A stretch of 64,000 bases of DNA from Adiantum capillus-veneris (GCA_014529385.2 CM043968.1:4255001-4319000), one strand, 5' to 3'. Numbered from the stretch's first letter, positions 38,549-49,960 are shown. Translations and numbers: made by a program. Notes: a model not told the origin generated them from the letters alone.

Positions 38549-38549
<1 letters not shown>
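38081..38549 (+). pseudogene. LRR-gene fragment, copy 8 (diverged)
   Basis: A second, more diverged LRR segment: CLHKDNTLQQGAL, INLGYHLFHGSILCEIAKL, LTYLDI, and CLHHLDLSYNSV. The frame 38273-38551 is open. It begins at about 38190 after a short unmatched stretch. Lack of close identity to copies 1-7 suggests an older duplicate or another gene of the same family. Confidence 0.55.

Positions 38550-38592
<43 letters not shown>
38550..38592. repeat. (GA)n microsatellite
   Basis: A pure GA run at the end of LRR copy 8. Confidence 0.96.
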
Positions 38593-38596
<4 letters not shown>

Positions 38597-38944
38597 TTCG
38601 TTCAATCAAAACGCCTCTGATTGAAGTGGCGAGAGAGGACCTCATAGGTTGTAGAACCTTTGTAAGCAACCTGCAATGGGCTCTACAAAAGCTGTTGCTA
38701 GGGTTGACAAGGTCAATGCCTTCACAAGCTTGACCGGACATCACGTGCGCATGGTCCCGTTCGTTCGTAGACGTTCACTCCACACGAATAATCTGAAGGA
38801 CAGAGCCCCATGTGCTAAGGATTTCAACTTTGCCAACAACTGTACTTTCCTTTCCCAAATTCACTCTGGAGACCCTCTTAGGATGTGTGTAGTCACCCCT
38901 CAGGACTACATACACATGTGCATTTAAGAAGCTCGTTCATGGGA
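38593..38944 (+). other. Unassigned stretch with one short frame
   Basis: A frame of 83 codons (38676-38927) with a basic middle (VRMVPFVRRRSLHTNNL) is present. I do not recognise it, and no family signature is visible. It may be a captured gene piece near the MULE or chance. Confidence 0.25.
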
Positions 38945-39340
38945 TCCACGGCACGGAACTTGGGCGGTCGGCGAGACGATCTGGATCGTCCACGTGGTGG
39001 TGGCGCGCTCGGGGTAGGAGGTAAACCCGGGGGATGAATGGCGGGACAACGTGGCACCGGGCAGGTGACGTGGCCACCGGCGACGAGGTGCCACGTGGAT
39101 AAAGGGGCAGGTGGGTGGCCGGGGCATCTTTCCGTACGTAGACAAGGATTGTCAATTAGGGCGCCGAAAGGGATTGCAGCATGCAAGGTGGGGTGGCGGG
39201 GCAGTTTCATATTTGAATTGGGGAAGGTCGTGCAACAGAGCAGGTGTAGGGGTGGGGGTAAACCTGGGCTTCTGAACAGGGGGGCGCAGGCGGGTGTTTT
39301 GTGTTGACGAAGATGCACGCCTCCACCAGTGGAGAGGCAG
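38945..39340. other. GC-rich island upstream of the MULE gene
   Basis: The GC content is clearly higher than in surrounding sequence, with many CG dinucleotides and repeated CACGTGG-like words (G-box-like CCACGTGG at about 38988 and 39090). Long frames on both strands are compositional artefacts. It may be the 5' flank of the MULE transposase gene or a terminal region of the element; no inverted partner was found on the far side. Confidence 0.4.
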
Positions 39341-40570
39341 CGGTTGGGGGGCCTTGGGGGTGGGATCTGAATGGGTTGCTTTTTCAACTACAAGGCAATG
39401 AGAGCTTCGGGGAGCTTGATGGTGCTTGGAACTAGTCTGAGGGGGGGGCGGTTGGCGCTTCGGATGGAAACTCAAGTGATATGGATGACATGGAAGAGTT
39501 CTTTGAAGAGCATCAAAGTGGGTGTTTGGATGCATTTGCTTTTGCATCAACTAGGTACTTTGCGTTTGATAGACAAACATACGGGCTTATGATAGCTTCT
39601 ATCGAAAGTGGCCAAACGATTACCATGAGTGCTCTCAAAGCCCATGACAAGCGAGGTGTTCTAGACTTGAAAAAATGGGCTAGAATGAGGGATTCACTCC
39701 ACGTAATGGTTGATCAAGGTGGATCTTCGCGTCTTGTTATTGGGAATGGAAAGTTGATTGCATGTATAGAAGATTGGGAAATCATTGTTTCCACATGCCA
39801 GTCAAACGACCATTTATGCTTGCGGGCAATGATGGCATCCATTGCTGCACAAGTATTAGACAGCATGGAATCCCACTTGCTTATGTGAAGGAGTTTTTGG
39901 ACTTGTGTGTTTGTGCATCGTTGCCCGGGTTGGGGGAATTGGAGAGCCATGACACCACTTCCACAGAAAATTGCCCGGGTTTACAAGACAGACAAAAGAG
40001 TCCCAGCAAGGATGAAGGTGGTGTTGAGGAACATACAGCGCCGATGGATGATATTCAAAATGTGATCAACGCTATTGCCATCAAGCACAAGGCTAGATTG
40101 GTAGAGCGGCAATCATCGTCGTCGAGGGGCTTCATTTAACTTATGTGTCATCGCAATGGGGAGGCACGAAGAAAGGGCCACGATCATCGAAGACTGCGCA
40201 CATCAAAGAAGTGTGGATGCCTGTTTACTATCGTCATTCAACGCGTCTATGATATAAAGGAAAGTGTAAGGATAAGGGTTCATGTTGGGCACAAAGGTCA
40301 TGTGCCGGGATCACGTGAGGATCTTTATCACTTGCCGGTGCATCCTACTGTGAGGAAACAATGCATGGAAGATTTGTTTGACATTGGAACATGTCGCCAT
40401 GTCGCAAAGATGAGTGTCTCCAAGGAGCTATTCCACTTCAATATGGCATTGCCGATAGAGCAAGTGTCACATGGATTCTTCATGATACCAAAGGAAATTC
40501 AAATGATGGCATATCAGCTCCGATCCGAAGGTAAATAAAGCCCTGAATGTCTCCTTGCTGGGATAATCAT

Positions 40571-40700
40571 AGGTTTGTATGGGCTTATCTGTCATGGTGC
40601 CTGGGTTTATGTTGGGGTAGTGCCTGGGTTTATTATTATTTTGCCTGGGTTTATTTGTCATATTGATTGGGTTTATCTGTCAGATTCATTTAAGACTTGA
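40571..40700. repeat. Minisatellite in MULE intron 1
   Basis: Degenerate repeats of a TGCCTGGGTTTATCTGTCAG-like unit. GGGTTTA occurs four times. Confidence 0.8.
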
Positions 40701-41309
40701 GTTTAATTGACAGCTTTTGTTTAGGGAGGCTAGGAAGCAATGACTTGTCTTCAATGTACCAGGAGGCTCTAAAATTAAAAGAGCAAAACAAAGTTCTCTA
40801 TTGTCAACCCTACAACCCGGATGCCTTCGATGAGATGGAAAGGTCATTCATACTCATTATTCAAGATGATTGGATGCTCCGCATGTGCTTGCGTTTCTCA
40901 ACAAACAATGCTTGGGCAATAGACTCCACATTCAAAACAAATGTTTTTGGGATGCCACTATATGCAGTAGTATTGCCAAATCAAAATGGAATTGGTTTTA
41001 CCCTTGTGGTTTATGTTGTGCACACATGATGTAGGAACATCTCAAGAAAGCATTGCTTTGCAAGTGACACTAAGGCTTGTGTTCCACAGAATGAACAACA
41101 TTCGCCCTCGAGCATTGGTGATTGACAAGTGTATGACTTCATTATTGACCATCAATAAAGTTGTTCATGCTGATCAATCTTGTTGGGAGGTGGACAAAGA
41201 TGGGACAACTCAACAAGTTGCATTTACTGTCTTGCTATGTTGGTTCCATACCAAGAAATCATGGGTGGAGCACTTGCTTCCATAAGTTTGTAATATGGTT
41301 TTGTATATG

Positions 41310-41611
41310 TGTGCGTGGGTTTATCTGCATGTCATAGAGATTTATTTGTTAGTGCTTGGGTTTATCTGTTAGTGCGTAGGTTTATTTGTTACTGCCTAGG
41401 TTTTTTTAGTAGTGCCTGGGTTTATCTATAAATGACTGGGTTTATCTGTCAATGCCTGGGTTTTCTTGGTAGTGCCTGGGTTTATTTATAAATGACTGGG
41501 TTTATTTGTCAATGCCTGGGTTTATCTGTCAGTGACTGGGTTTATCTGTCAGTGCCTTGGTTTTTCTATGTGTGACAGAGCTTATTTGTGTGTGCTTGGG
41601 CTGATATGGGT
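41310..41611. repeat. Minisatellite in MULE intron 2, about 13-14 units
   Basis: Tandem units of 20-21 bp with consensus TGCCTGGGTTTATCTGTCAG. GGGTTTA is intact in eight units. It fills most of the intron. Confidence 0.9.
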
Positions 41612-42149
41612 GAACTATAGATTATCTCGTATATGTTTCTTGATATGCCTGCCCACTTTTTTTGCAGGCTCCTAAGGAGATGCGTGAAACCCTATATGCA
41701 TCAATGGAAAATCTAATGCAATGTGGTGTAGAGGACAACTTCGAGGCTCGGTATGCCCAGTTGTTGATAGAATGTGAAGGCCACCCTAATATTGTAAGGT
41801 ATATCTGCAATGGTTGGGCCGCAAAGACATGCATCTGGCAACAAATGTGGCCAAAATATGGTCGTTTATTTCCACATGGGCATGTGGACACTACCAATTT
41901 GGTCGAGAGACTATGGTACTATGTGAAATACACGCTTCTAGATGCAAGGATCAATCGATCAGCCTTGGATCTATTGCATGCCGTGGTGGGTGACTCCAAC
42001 ACCGGGACACGAATGGGTGGCACTGCTATCGAGTTCTTTCGTCAGAAGCAAGAGATTGGTATAATATTTTCTTTTCATATTAATCAAAGCAAAGGCAATG
42101 GGTTTTTCTATGACTGCCTAGTAGGATTATTCGTTTGCATGAAGACTTG

Positions 42150-42212
42150 CATTTGTGCTTGGGTTTATAGTATGGTATAGGTTTATATGGTTGCCCGGGT
42201 TTATCTGTGTCT
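42150..42212. repeat. Minisatellite in MULE intron 3
   Basis: About three degenerate units of the same repeat (TGCTTGGGTTTATAG, GCCCGGGTTTATCTG). Confidence 0.7.
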
Positions 42213-42579
42213 GGATTGCATTCTGAAGCTGATCACTGTATATTTTGTGTAGTTGACTCTAAAAAGCACAACATTTATGGAAATGATCGGCTGCAAACCA
42301 CAAGACTTGTACGAGGTGAAGAAATCTTAAGGAGATATGCAAATGATCCATCGACGATTCAAGTTATCGATGAAGCTGCACTCTTATTTAAGGTCTTGAG
42401 CATGTCATCCACAGGGACATGGTATCAAGTTAGTATACAGTCGACATATTGTGACTGCCCAGATTGGTTTAGCAACTGCAAGCATTTGTATGGAATGCGA
42501 CTCATCTTAAGGGACTTCTTTTCTCATATTAGCCATATTCTACCCATCAAGGGATCTGATAGGTTTTGGTCAAAAACTG

Positions 42580-44406
42580 ATGCTGAGGTACACCGATCGT
42601 GATCGTAGTACCTAAGCTTTTTTTGGTGAAAACTAGATGGTCATGGACCCTTATGCCTGCCTAGCCCACTAATGATTTATTTCCAAGTTTGGACTTAAAA
42701 TGAACAAATTAGAGCAATTTTTCACTTTTTGACCTTATTTTACTAAGTCTAACCATATTGGGTTTTCCTGATGAAATTTGGTTGGATCCTGGAGTTAGTT
42801 GAAGTTAGTTTTAGAGCTCCCACTGCTTCCATGAGGTGCTGCTACCATCAGCCTACTCCATTGTCTGATTTTGACTTGATCAGGCACTTTATACCCTGTC
42901 TTAGGAGGTTTTCCAGATTTGTGCATTTTCCAGGCATTCCTTGGATATCCATGTGATACTTGAGCATCCCTAAGTAACCTTTTGGTCTTTGGCATTGGCT
43001 CGGCTCCAATTCTATCTTTGTGTGATCATTCGAGACTGAAATGACTATATCTGTACTTGTAGGAGATTCTGAGATCCATTCGAGGTTTTCTACAACTGTT
43101 TTGACTCTTAGTTGGACAGGTGTGCCTTCCAAACTATCCATCATTATTTTTAACCGGATTTTGGTAGTGGTAGGTCAAATTTTCCCTTTTCGGTTGTTTT
43201 TGACAAATTAGGCCCATTCCATGAGCAAAATTTGTGCATTTTCCTTGAAAATTCAAGAGAGTGTACTTTTAATTGAGTTCCAAGCCTGGGCCAAATCAAA
43301 AGTTGCAAAACCTGCATCTGGGGGCACCGATCGCGATCGTACCATAGAGGCAAAAATTAATTTTGACACCAGCACATTGTAAGCGAGGCTGAGGAGAGGT
43401 GTTTTGCATGTTTTGTCCCAAATTTTGTCAGTGAGGTACACCGATCGCGATCGGTGTACCACCACCAAATTGTGATTTGATCATATGGCTTTGTTCCTGA
43501 CCTTGTGGGGAGCACATTGATGTGTTCTGTGCCTGGAAAAAGTTTTGTTTGGATGCCTCTAAGGGCCCTTGACCTCTTTGACCCGATCCGACTTTGATTT
43601 GATCCCTTCGCCAGTTTGTGCAATGATTCGCGCCTGCATGCGTAGTAGACTTGATCTTTACTTGATAAGGAACATACTTGTGAAATCTAGTGTGAAATGC
43701 TGGCTCCGACCGTCCGTACGGGGTAGAAACGTGGCAGCTCGCTCTAGGTCAAGAGGCTCTCTTCTTCTCTCTCAAAATGTGAAAATGAACAATGAGCTAG
43801 AATTTGGCCTACCTGGCCTATATCTTCCCGAGATTTTCGTGACACAGGGCTGATTTTCCTCACCTTTGATCCCGATATAATCTGCATACCACTTGTGGGT
43901 CGAACCGCTTGTCATTCCGGCGTCGTATGACCATTTGATGAGATTTTGGCGAAATGTAGTCATGATCATTAAGGCTGAAATTCGACATCTTCAGATTAGC
44001 TTCATATCTTCCATGCTTGATAACCTTATCATGATACTTCGGCGTTTGCTTCCAGAACTTGATTCCGACACTTGTGAGAGAGATTTTTTAATTTTTGATG
44101 TTTTATTACCAAAAATCAAACAAAATAAATTGAAAATACTTATTAACTGGCAAAAATTAGCCAAAATTATTATACTCACCCCTAAGCATATATTTTCTCT
44201 AGAAGCATCCCAATGCTCCGGATTTTGTCAAGACCTCTTTGACAAAAACCTGACATTCAATTTCCTTGTCTGAGTCGTCCCGAATGAAGGTTGGGTGCAT
44301 GTGCATGGTTTTGGAATCTGTGTCTATGCGTGGCCGTGTAATGTGGCCCTATTATGATGTTTGAGACAATGTGTTGGGTAACAAGGTGATGTGCAAGATG
44401 CGGGGA
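42580..44406 (-). other. Non-coding region with GATCGCGATC palindromes, probably 3' UTR of the minus-strand gypsy element
   Basis: No consistent frame is found on either strand. It holds a perfect 26-bp palindrome at 43435-43460 (GGTACACCGATCG and its complement), a 12-bp perfect core at 43328-43339, and a degenerate 26-bp copy at 42587-42612. It directly follows the stop of the minus-strand polyprotein at 44407. The left limit is uncertain: the degenerate palindrome begins where the MULE SWIM exon ends. No LTR was recognised. Confidence 0.45.
43435..43460. repeat. Perfect 26-bp palindrome centred on TCGCGA
   Basis: The left half GGTACACCGATCG is exactly complementary to the right half. Neighbouring partial copies lie at 43328 and 42587. 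Confidence 0.97.
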
Positions 44407-45900
44407 CTAAATGTAGTTTTCAGTGGCTTTTGATGGTGAGGGTAGCTGTGTATAGAACAAAAGAGCTTGCAGTCGAATTGCTCTTTCCCTGATTGTGGGT
44501 GTTGTGATGGCAACTATTTTTGGAACCCATTTGTATGCGGTTTGTTGCATCTTTATAGATTCTACTTTAGTTTTTACAGGTTTCCAGTGCCATTTTGGAG
44601 GTTCAGGCTTCTTGTTTTGAGTTTTGGGTTTCCTTTCGAGCTCTGTCGCCAAATCTTTAGTTTTCTCCAGTTTTGGTTGCCCTTTCCACTTTGAAGTAAC
44701 TTCTGAAGATCTTTGAGATGATGTTGCTTTCGTCTGGAGTTTGTCCTTAGGTAGCCATATCTTGCTCGGTTTGTTGGGCATCAATCTTTTCTTTATCCAT
44801 ACTCTCCGAATAACCTTTTGTGTTGTTTTTGGCTGATGAGTCGGTTGCTTTTTGTAGTTGGGGATACTCGGCCATGAGTAATCTGTTTTGGCGAATGGAG
44901 TCATGTACACGTTAGAGTCGTGTATGTACATTAACGCATGTTCTGACCATTCAGTGATTGCATTGTACGTTCTCATCCATGAAACTCCCAAGCATATTGA
45001 TTCTCTGATTTCTCCGTCTTTCATTATGAAAAATTGATGAGGACAACTATTTCCATCAATATTGATTGGTAAGTTTACTATCCCCAATGTTGGCATTGTT
45101 GCACCGTTTGCGGCTTGTAGATCACGTGTGGATTGCACGAGGGGTTCATCTGTAAGTATTCTGCAAGTGGAGAAGTTGAACACATTGACTCTTGCTCCTG
45201 TGTCAATCAAGGCTCGTTGATATCTGCCACACGGAAGTTTGACATTGATGCGAACATCGATTCCTGTTTCCCATTGCTCATTAGTTTGAACTATAGAAAA
45301 AGGAATTTGAGCCGTTTCTGCTGGTTGAGGAATTCTTTGTTGTTGTAAGGTTTGTTGTCGTTTTAACATCCTGACTTTGGCCTCCTCCTGCGCTTGAGCT
45401 TTTGTCTCCTTTGCTTTGTTCTTGCGCTCCTTCGCAGCGTGTATTTTGGCAAGCATCTCTGAGGTTAGTGGTAGGTTGTATTTCTTTAGTCTGCAACCAC
45501 TAATACAGTTAGGCGTTTCCTCCCCCTCTAATGTCGCAAGTTTAATGGCATCGCTAGATGATATGTCATGAATCACATAGGGTCCATTGCCTCACTTTTT
45601 GAGTTTCCGGGAATGTTGTTTCAGGGTATACATTAAGACGTAATCCCCAGTAGCAAATTCCTTACTGATAACATGTTGATCAAAGAATGATTTCATGTTT
45701 CATTTCTGCGCGTAGATTGATGCAACGACTCTCAATCTAGTTTCATCTAGTTTTTCCAAGACATCTACCTGATTGGATAATTCATGGCCCGTCCATTCTA
45801 ATTGTTTAGCGACTCGAAGCGTGGGGATAAGGAATTCAAGTGGCAAAATCGCTTGAATTCCATAAACCATGTTGATCGGAGTCATTCCGATTGACGTTTT
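44407..45900 (-). pseudogene. Minus-strand Ty3/gypsy: integrase C-terminus plus extra protease-like domain and Trp/Lys-rich tail
   Basis: One frame, interrupted by two TGA codons (one at 45700, one about 100 bp further along). It continues the integrase cut by the inner element: KTSIGMTPINMVYG, then GDYVLMYTLKQH and GNGPYVIHD-CRLKKYN, the usual end of plant gypsy integrase. It then runs on without a break for about 330 residues. First is a helical Lys/Ala/Gln segment, then ALIDTGARVNVFNFSTC with LGVSWMRTYNAI downstream, which is the DTGA-type retropepsin fold. A tail with RVWIKKRL, SKIWLPKDK, KWHWKPVK and YKWVPKI follows. Plant gypsy elements normally have protease between gag and RT, so a protease-like domain after integrase is unusual. 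Confidence 0.8.
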
Positions 45901-45905
45901 GTAAG
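45901..45905. other. Target-site duplication GTAAG, left copy
   Basis: GTAAG precedes the 5' LTR and recurs at 61061-61065 after the 3' LTR. Confidence 0.95.
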
Positions 45906-46961
45906 TGTTGAAAGGACGCCCTTTCAACAACGTTTCCATAAAGATTCCATTAAAGATTCTGTAAAGATTCCATATGAAGATGGTGATGAAGTAATGAAGA
46001 TGAAGATGGATACTACAACATGAAGATACGAGTTCATGGACGTCATCGAATATCCCGTTATTATCATTTTGAGCCATTACGGCCACTTTTGTAATGTTTA
46101 CGGGAACCTCATATTTTAAGTCGGCACTTGTATTTTGGCCACAGATGCTTGTATAATGAGTAAAGCCAACTCAGTTTCTTGTAATTAAGCTCTGTAGAAG
46201 CCTAAGGACAATTCAGGTCATTTGGCCGGACATTAGGTTTGAAGGCTTGGTATATAAGCTAAAACCTAAGGCTTTGTAAAGGGGACATTACGTTATCTCA
46301 AATAATATACAGTCATGGGTTCTGCAGCACACAGTAGTGAGCTTCACGCACACACACCGTCGCGCACACTAATCACATTGCAGATATGAGAGTAGGAGCG
46401 TGTTAGCATCGAGGATCTCTCCGCGTCGACGCAAGCAATGCAAGCCGAGGACCACATCGCGAGCCCGCTTGCTACGAGCCATATTTGGCCGCAAGTACCT
46501 CAAACCACATCCGTTCTGAATGATCGAGTAGTCGTTAGAATCAGGGCGAGACGCTCTTCGTGTTGATGTTTTTGTAGATCAGTTTTGGACACTTTGAAAA
46601 TTGATGTTTTGAGTCTATCGCGACAGCGATTAGAGGTCTTACAATTATGATTTTCAGGGTTTAGGTGTTTGGCCATATAGGATCCTTGTGAGACTTGCCC
46701 TCCGATTTCAAGTCTTTCTGATATGATTTGAGACTGTTTCGAGCTTGTAGTGTTTCGTAGGATGCGTTGTCTGTTTCTTTGCTTTATGGTAGTGTTGTGG
46801 TAGGATTAGTGATTGTAGAGTGTTGTTCGTGTCTAGCTCAGGGTTGACAACCCAGAGATTGCCTCCATGCCCTAGTCGGGTCAGCTACGTCCTCGGATTG
46901 ACAGTTTGTTGGTCTGTGTTCTCGCTGTACTCCATCGTCCGTCGCGGCGTACCCGCTAACA
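45906..46961 (+). mobile_element. Inner gypsy element, 5' LTR, 1056 bp
   Basis: It begins TGTTGAAAGG, ends GCTAACA, and matches 59990-61060 along its whole length with scattered substitutions and a few small indels (for example a 10-bp difference near the start). It contains a TATATAAG promoter motif at 46251 and a damaged half of the leader palindrome (GAGTCTATCGCGACAGCGATT) near 46610. Confidence 0.95.
46251..46257 (+). promoter_or_regulatory. LTR TATA box
   Basis: TATATAA in both LTRs (46251 and 60346), preceded by GGCTTGG and about 60 bp after a CCGGACATTAGG block. Likely the U3 promoter. Confidence 0.6.
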
Positions 46962-46962
46962 T

Positions 46963-46980
46963 TGGCGCCGTTGTCGGGGA
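46963..46980 (+). promoter_or_regulatory. Primer-binding site, Athila/Tat style
   Basis: TGGCGCCGTTGTCGGGGA begins one base after the LTR. It is one base off TGGCGCCGTTGCCGGGGA, the PBS typical of plant Athila/Tat gypsy elements. Confidence 0.88.
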
Positions 46981-47370
46981 CGAAGCGCCTAAACTAGCGT
47001 AGATCGCATAACTCGTGTTTGACAGTATAGCGTTTCTCTAGAGTTTTCTAGAGTGTTGTCACCATTTGCCTTCTTAGTGGGAAGTCAGAGAGCGGATCTC
47101 TTGACTGAGGGATAGCCAGGGAGCCTACGTCTCACCGAGGTGGTCCACCATGAGGTTGAAGTATGGTTATATTATTTTGTTGTGTGTTTAGATTAGGTTT
47201 TATGGTTTGTGTGTTTGGTTGTGACTTATGGTTGTGAAGAACTTGAAAGAGAAAAAAAAAAACGCAAAGAAAAACGCAAAAGGTAAGTAGGAGGCTGTTT
47301 GCTTGCCAGAAAGCAAAAACAACCATTCAACATCCAAAGTAGGACTTTAGGTAGTGTAGGACATCTGATG
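46981..47370 (+). other. Leader between PBS and palindrome array
   Basis: AT-rich, no gene seen. It contains an A-rich run near 47250. Confidence 0.5.
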
Positions 47371-49960
47371 TTGATCTAGAGCAATTTTGACATGAAAATG
47401 TGCTTGAAAACACAAAAGGTGGAATTGTGCTGATTTTGGTAAAAATGCTCTAAAATGGTCGTTTGAAAGCCAATTTGAGTGCTTGTTTTTGCATTGGAGA
47501 CCTTAAGGTAGGGGGAAAACACAGATTTGGTCCAATCAAAAAAAAAACTCTAAAAAACCCAAAAAAACAAAAATCTGAAACCAAATCTACAATTTTCAAA
47601 AAACAAAAAGTTTAACCTCAAGACCTTGTTTTACATATGTTCTAGAGCTTGTATGTGAAATTTCAAAGCATTTGCATCAGTGCTTGTGCATCTAAGTGGG
47701 AATTTGCTTTTTCTGAGTGTAAGGAAGTGAACTGTGAAATGCTTGAATCCAAAGGAAAAGAAGTCCAAATTGAATGAAACTTTAGGGATAAGCTTCTAAG
47801 GACATTGGGAACCAAACTGTCCAAAAACAGAGAAAAAAATACTTTCCAGTGGCTCTCTGCCTAGTCTATCGCGATAGACTGATGACTTGGAGATAGACTC
47901 ACAATCAGGCAAAACCCCTCATACCACAGGTAAAACACATCAATACAAGGCTGCTCCCAAAAATTGAGTTTACTTGGACACCTGCTTGACCACTAAACCT
48001 CAAGTCTGGTGTTTAGAGTCTAAGATCAGAGACACAGTGGTAAAAAGACCTTGACCAATAGTCCAAACATTGCACAACTTTGTGTATTCACTATACAGAG
48101 GATAAGGAAACTAGTTGTGAAGAGAACTTTGTAAAAAGACCAAAACTGGGAAACTTTATGAGCCTATCGCGATAGGTTGGGGATATTTAGCTGTGGACCT
48201 TATTTTGCAAATCCCTCCTAGGGATAGATTAATCAGAGCCTACATAGCATACACACCAAATTTCAAGGTGTTTGGATCACTAAAAGTGAATCTAAAGCCC
48301 AGATAGAGATTCAAGTTCTGACAAAAACACTAAAAATGGCCCAAAACACAAACCAAGTGTCCAAATTGCATGAAATTTGAGGGATAGACACAAGAGAGTA
48401 AGGGGAATCTAAAAGTGAAGTCACAATTTTGAGTTGACTTTTCCTGCACAATCTGCCTAGCCTATCGCGATAGACTCATGACATTTTGAGTGGGACAGTT
48501 TTTGGAAATTGTGACTAGATAGTTTGAATCCACTCCTCACCTAGACCTTAACCATCATTTCAAATTTGAAATTGGAAATCAAGAAGACCACCAAAGCACT
48601 TGTCTGGTGTTTTGAGTCAGACTTCAGAGACAAATTGGGTAAAGGGACTTGACCAAATTTCCAAACCTTGTGAAACTTGGTATACATGATCTATAGAGGG
48701 TAGGGAACAAATCTGTGAAGAGAAAATTTGAAAAAAATGTCATTTTGGCATACTTGGTGAGTCTATCGCGATAGACTAAGAACCCAGTGATAGAAACCAA
48801 AATTTTCAAAAACCTCTATGGCATAGCTTGGAAAGGTGCTATCAAGGACACATAAAAATTTTGAAGTCATTTGGACATCAGAAAGTGGGTCTAAGACCAT
48901 TTGAGAGGATTCAACTTGTAGAAAACACCAAATCTGGTCTAACTGACAAAGTAAAAGTCCAAACCACTTGAAAATTGGTAGGAGGACTAAGGAGAGGTGT
49001 TGGAACACAGTGGTATAGTCAAAGTTCAAGTTTGACCTATAAAAGGGGTACTTGCTGAGTCTATCGCGATAGACTCAAAGCAGTGCCAAAGAAACGGAAT
49101 TTTTCAAAACCCTCTGGAGCATAGCTTGTTTAGCCTCTCAGGAGGTTACACACAAAATTTGGTGGATTTTGGACATTGGGAAGTCATCCTAGGTCTATTT
49201 TCTAGTGATCAGATAGACTCAGAATTCTAGAGTTGGAGTTAGAGACCTAAGAAAAAGTCCAAAACAAGTGAAAATTGGTGAGCAAGGTGTACAAAGCATA
49301 GGGAACATAGTGGCAAAGAGAAATCTGGGAAATTTTCAAAACTGAAGAACTTGCTGAGTCTATCGCGATAGACTAGGGTTTTTTCACAAAAATTGAAATT
49401 TTTGAAAACTGACCTTAGAGCTTTGTTCTACATGTTGTTGTGAGTTAAAAGTTGAGTAAATTTGGAGTATTGTAAGTGCATCTAAGAGGATTACTTCATA
49501 AGATCAGAAATGAAACTATTGTTTGATGCAAGTTACAAAGGAAAAGTATTCCAAATTGGTTGAAACTTGGTGAGTAGTATCTCAAGAGAAGGGGGAACTC
49601 AAATCAGTGAAAACAGTTGAAAAACTGTATCCCAGTAACACTCTGGTGAGTCTATCGCGATAGACTCAGAAATTCACTATAGAAAATTCAAAATTCAAAT
49701 CTGACTTCATATTTGGGTTCAGAAGGCCCATTATACCTTGTACACAAAGTTTGAATGCATTTGGACATCTGCAAGGGGTACTTGGTGAGTCTATCGCGAT
49801 AGACAACTGAGGAAAAAATTTTGAGAAATTTTTTTTGAAACCAAGTATACCACTGAGTTTATCATTGCCTAAGGAGTGCACACACCAATTTTGGGCTCAA
49901 ACTGATCACTTGCAAAAACATCAAATAGAGAAACTTTCCAAATTACATCTCACTGTTTTG
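47370..49960 (+). repeat. Tandem array, about 298-bp unit, one palindrome per unit
   Basis: Eight palindromes with CTATCGCGATAG cores are centred at about 47871, 48169, 48467, 48768, 49066, 49365, 49657 and 49796. Spacings are 298, 298, 301, 298, 299, 292 and 139 bp. The best copies (49056-49077, 49647-49668) are perfect 22-bp palindromes TGAGTCTATCG/CGATAGACTCA. Between them diverged units share phrases such as AAGTCCAAA.CA..TGAAAATTGG, AAAACC.TCT.G.GCATAGCTTG and TTTGGACAT. No coding frame persists. It fills the 5' leader of the inner gypsy up to the Penelope-like insertion. Confidence 0.9.

Larger units (their letters stand above)
39481..42600 (+). pseudogene. MULE-type transposase gene with three introns (decayed)
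   Basis: Exon 1 (to 40530) holds an N-terminal region in two frames (STRYFAFDRQTYGLM; QHGIPLAYVKEFLDLCV) and a conserved block (MCHRNGEARRKG, LPVHPTVRKQCMEDLFDIG). Exon 2 (40725-41286) has the transposase core: WAIDSTFKTNVFGMPLYAVV (first Asp), RALVIDKCMTSLL (second Asp) and CWFHTKKSW. Exon 3 (41668-42058) has FPHGHVDTTNLVERLWYYVK. The last exon (42253 on) has a SWIM finger CDCPDWFSNCKH. Introns 40531-40724, 41287-41667 and 42059-42252 have GT..AG ends. Defects: a stop at about 40140 and a frameshift near 41000 inside the core. Confidence 0.8.

Noticed and set aside
38893-39387. A 164-codon minus-strand Pro/Arg/His-rich frame
   Set aside because: It lies in the GC-rich island, where stops are rare on both strands; composition is biased and no family signature appears.
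40571-41611. Interstitial telomere array because of repeated GGGTTTA
   Set aside because: The heptamers are separated by 13-14 other bases and never run in tandem; this is a 20-21 bp minisatellite.
43893-44273. Plus-strand 126-codon frame as a gene
   Set aside because: AT-rich region, unrelated to known families, in the presumed UTR of the minus-strand gypsy; no conservation evidence.
44831-44850. CTGATGAG as a second hammerhead
   Set aside because: No GAAA at the required spacing and no pairing stems; it lies inside the minus-strand polyprotein frame.
47370-49960. CRISPR-like array
   Set aside because: Repeats are palindromes within a 298-bp homologous unit rather than short repeats with unique spacers, and the setting is a plant retrotransposon leader.
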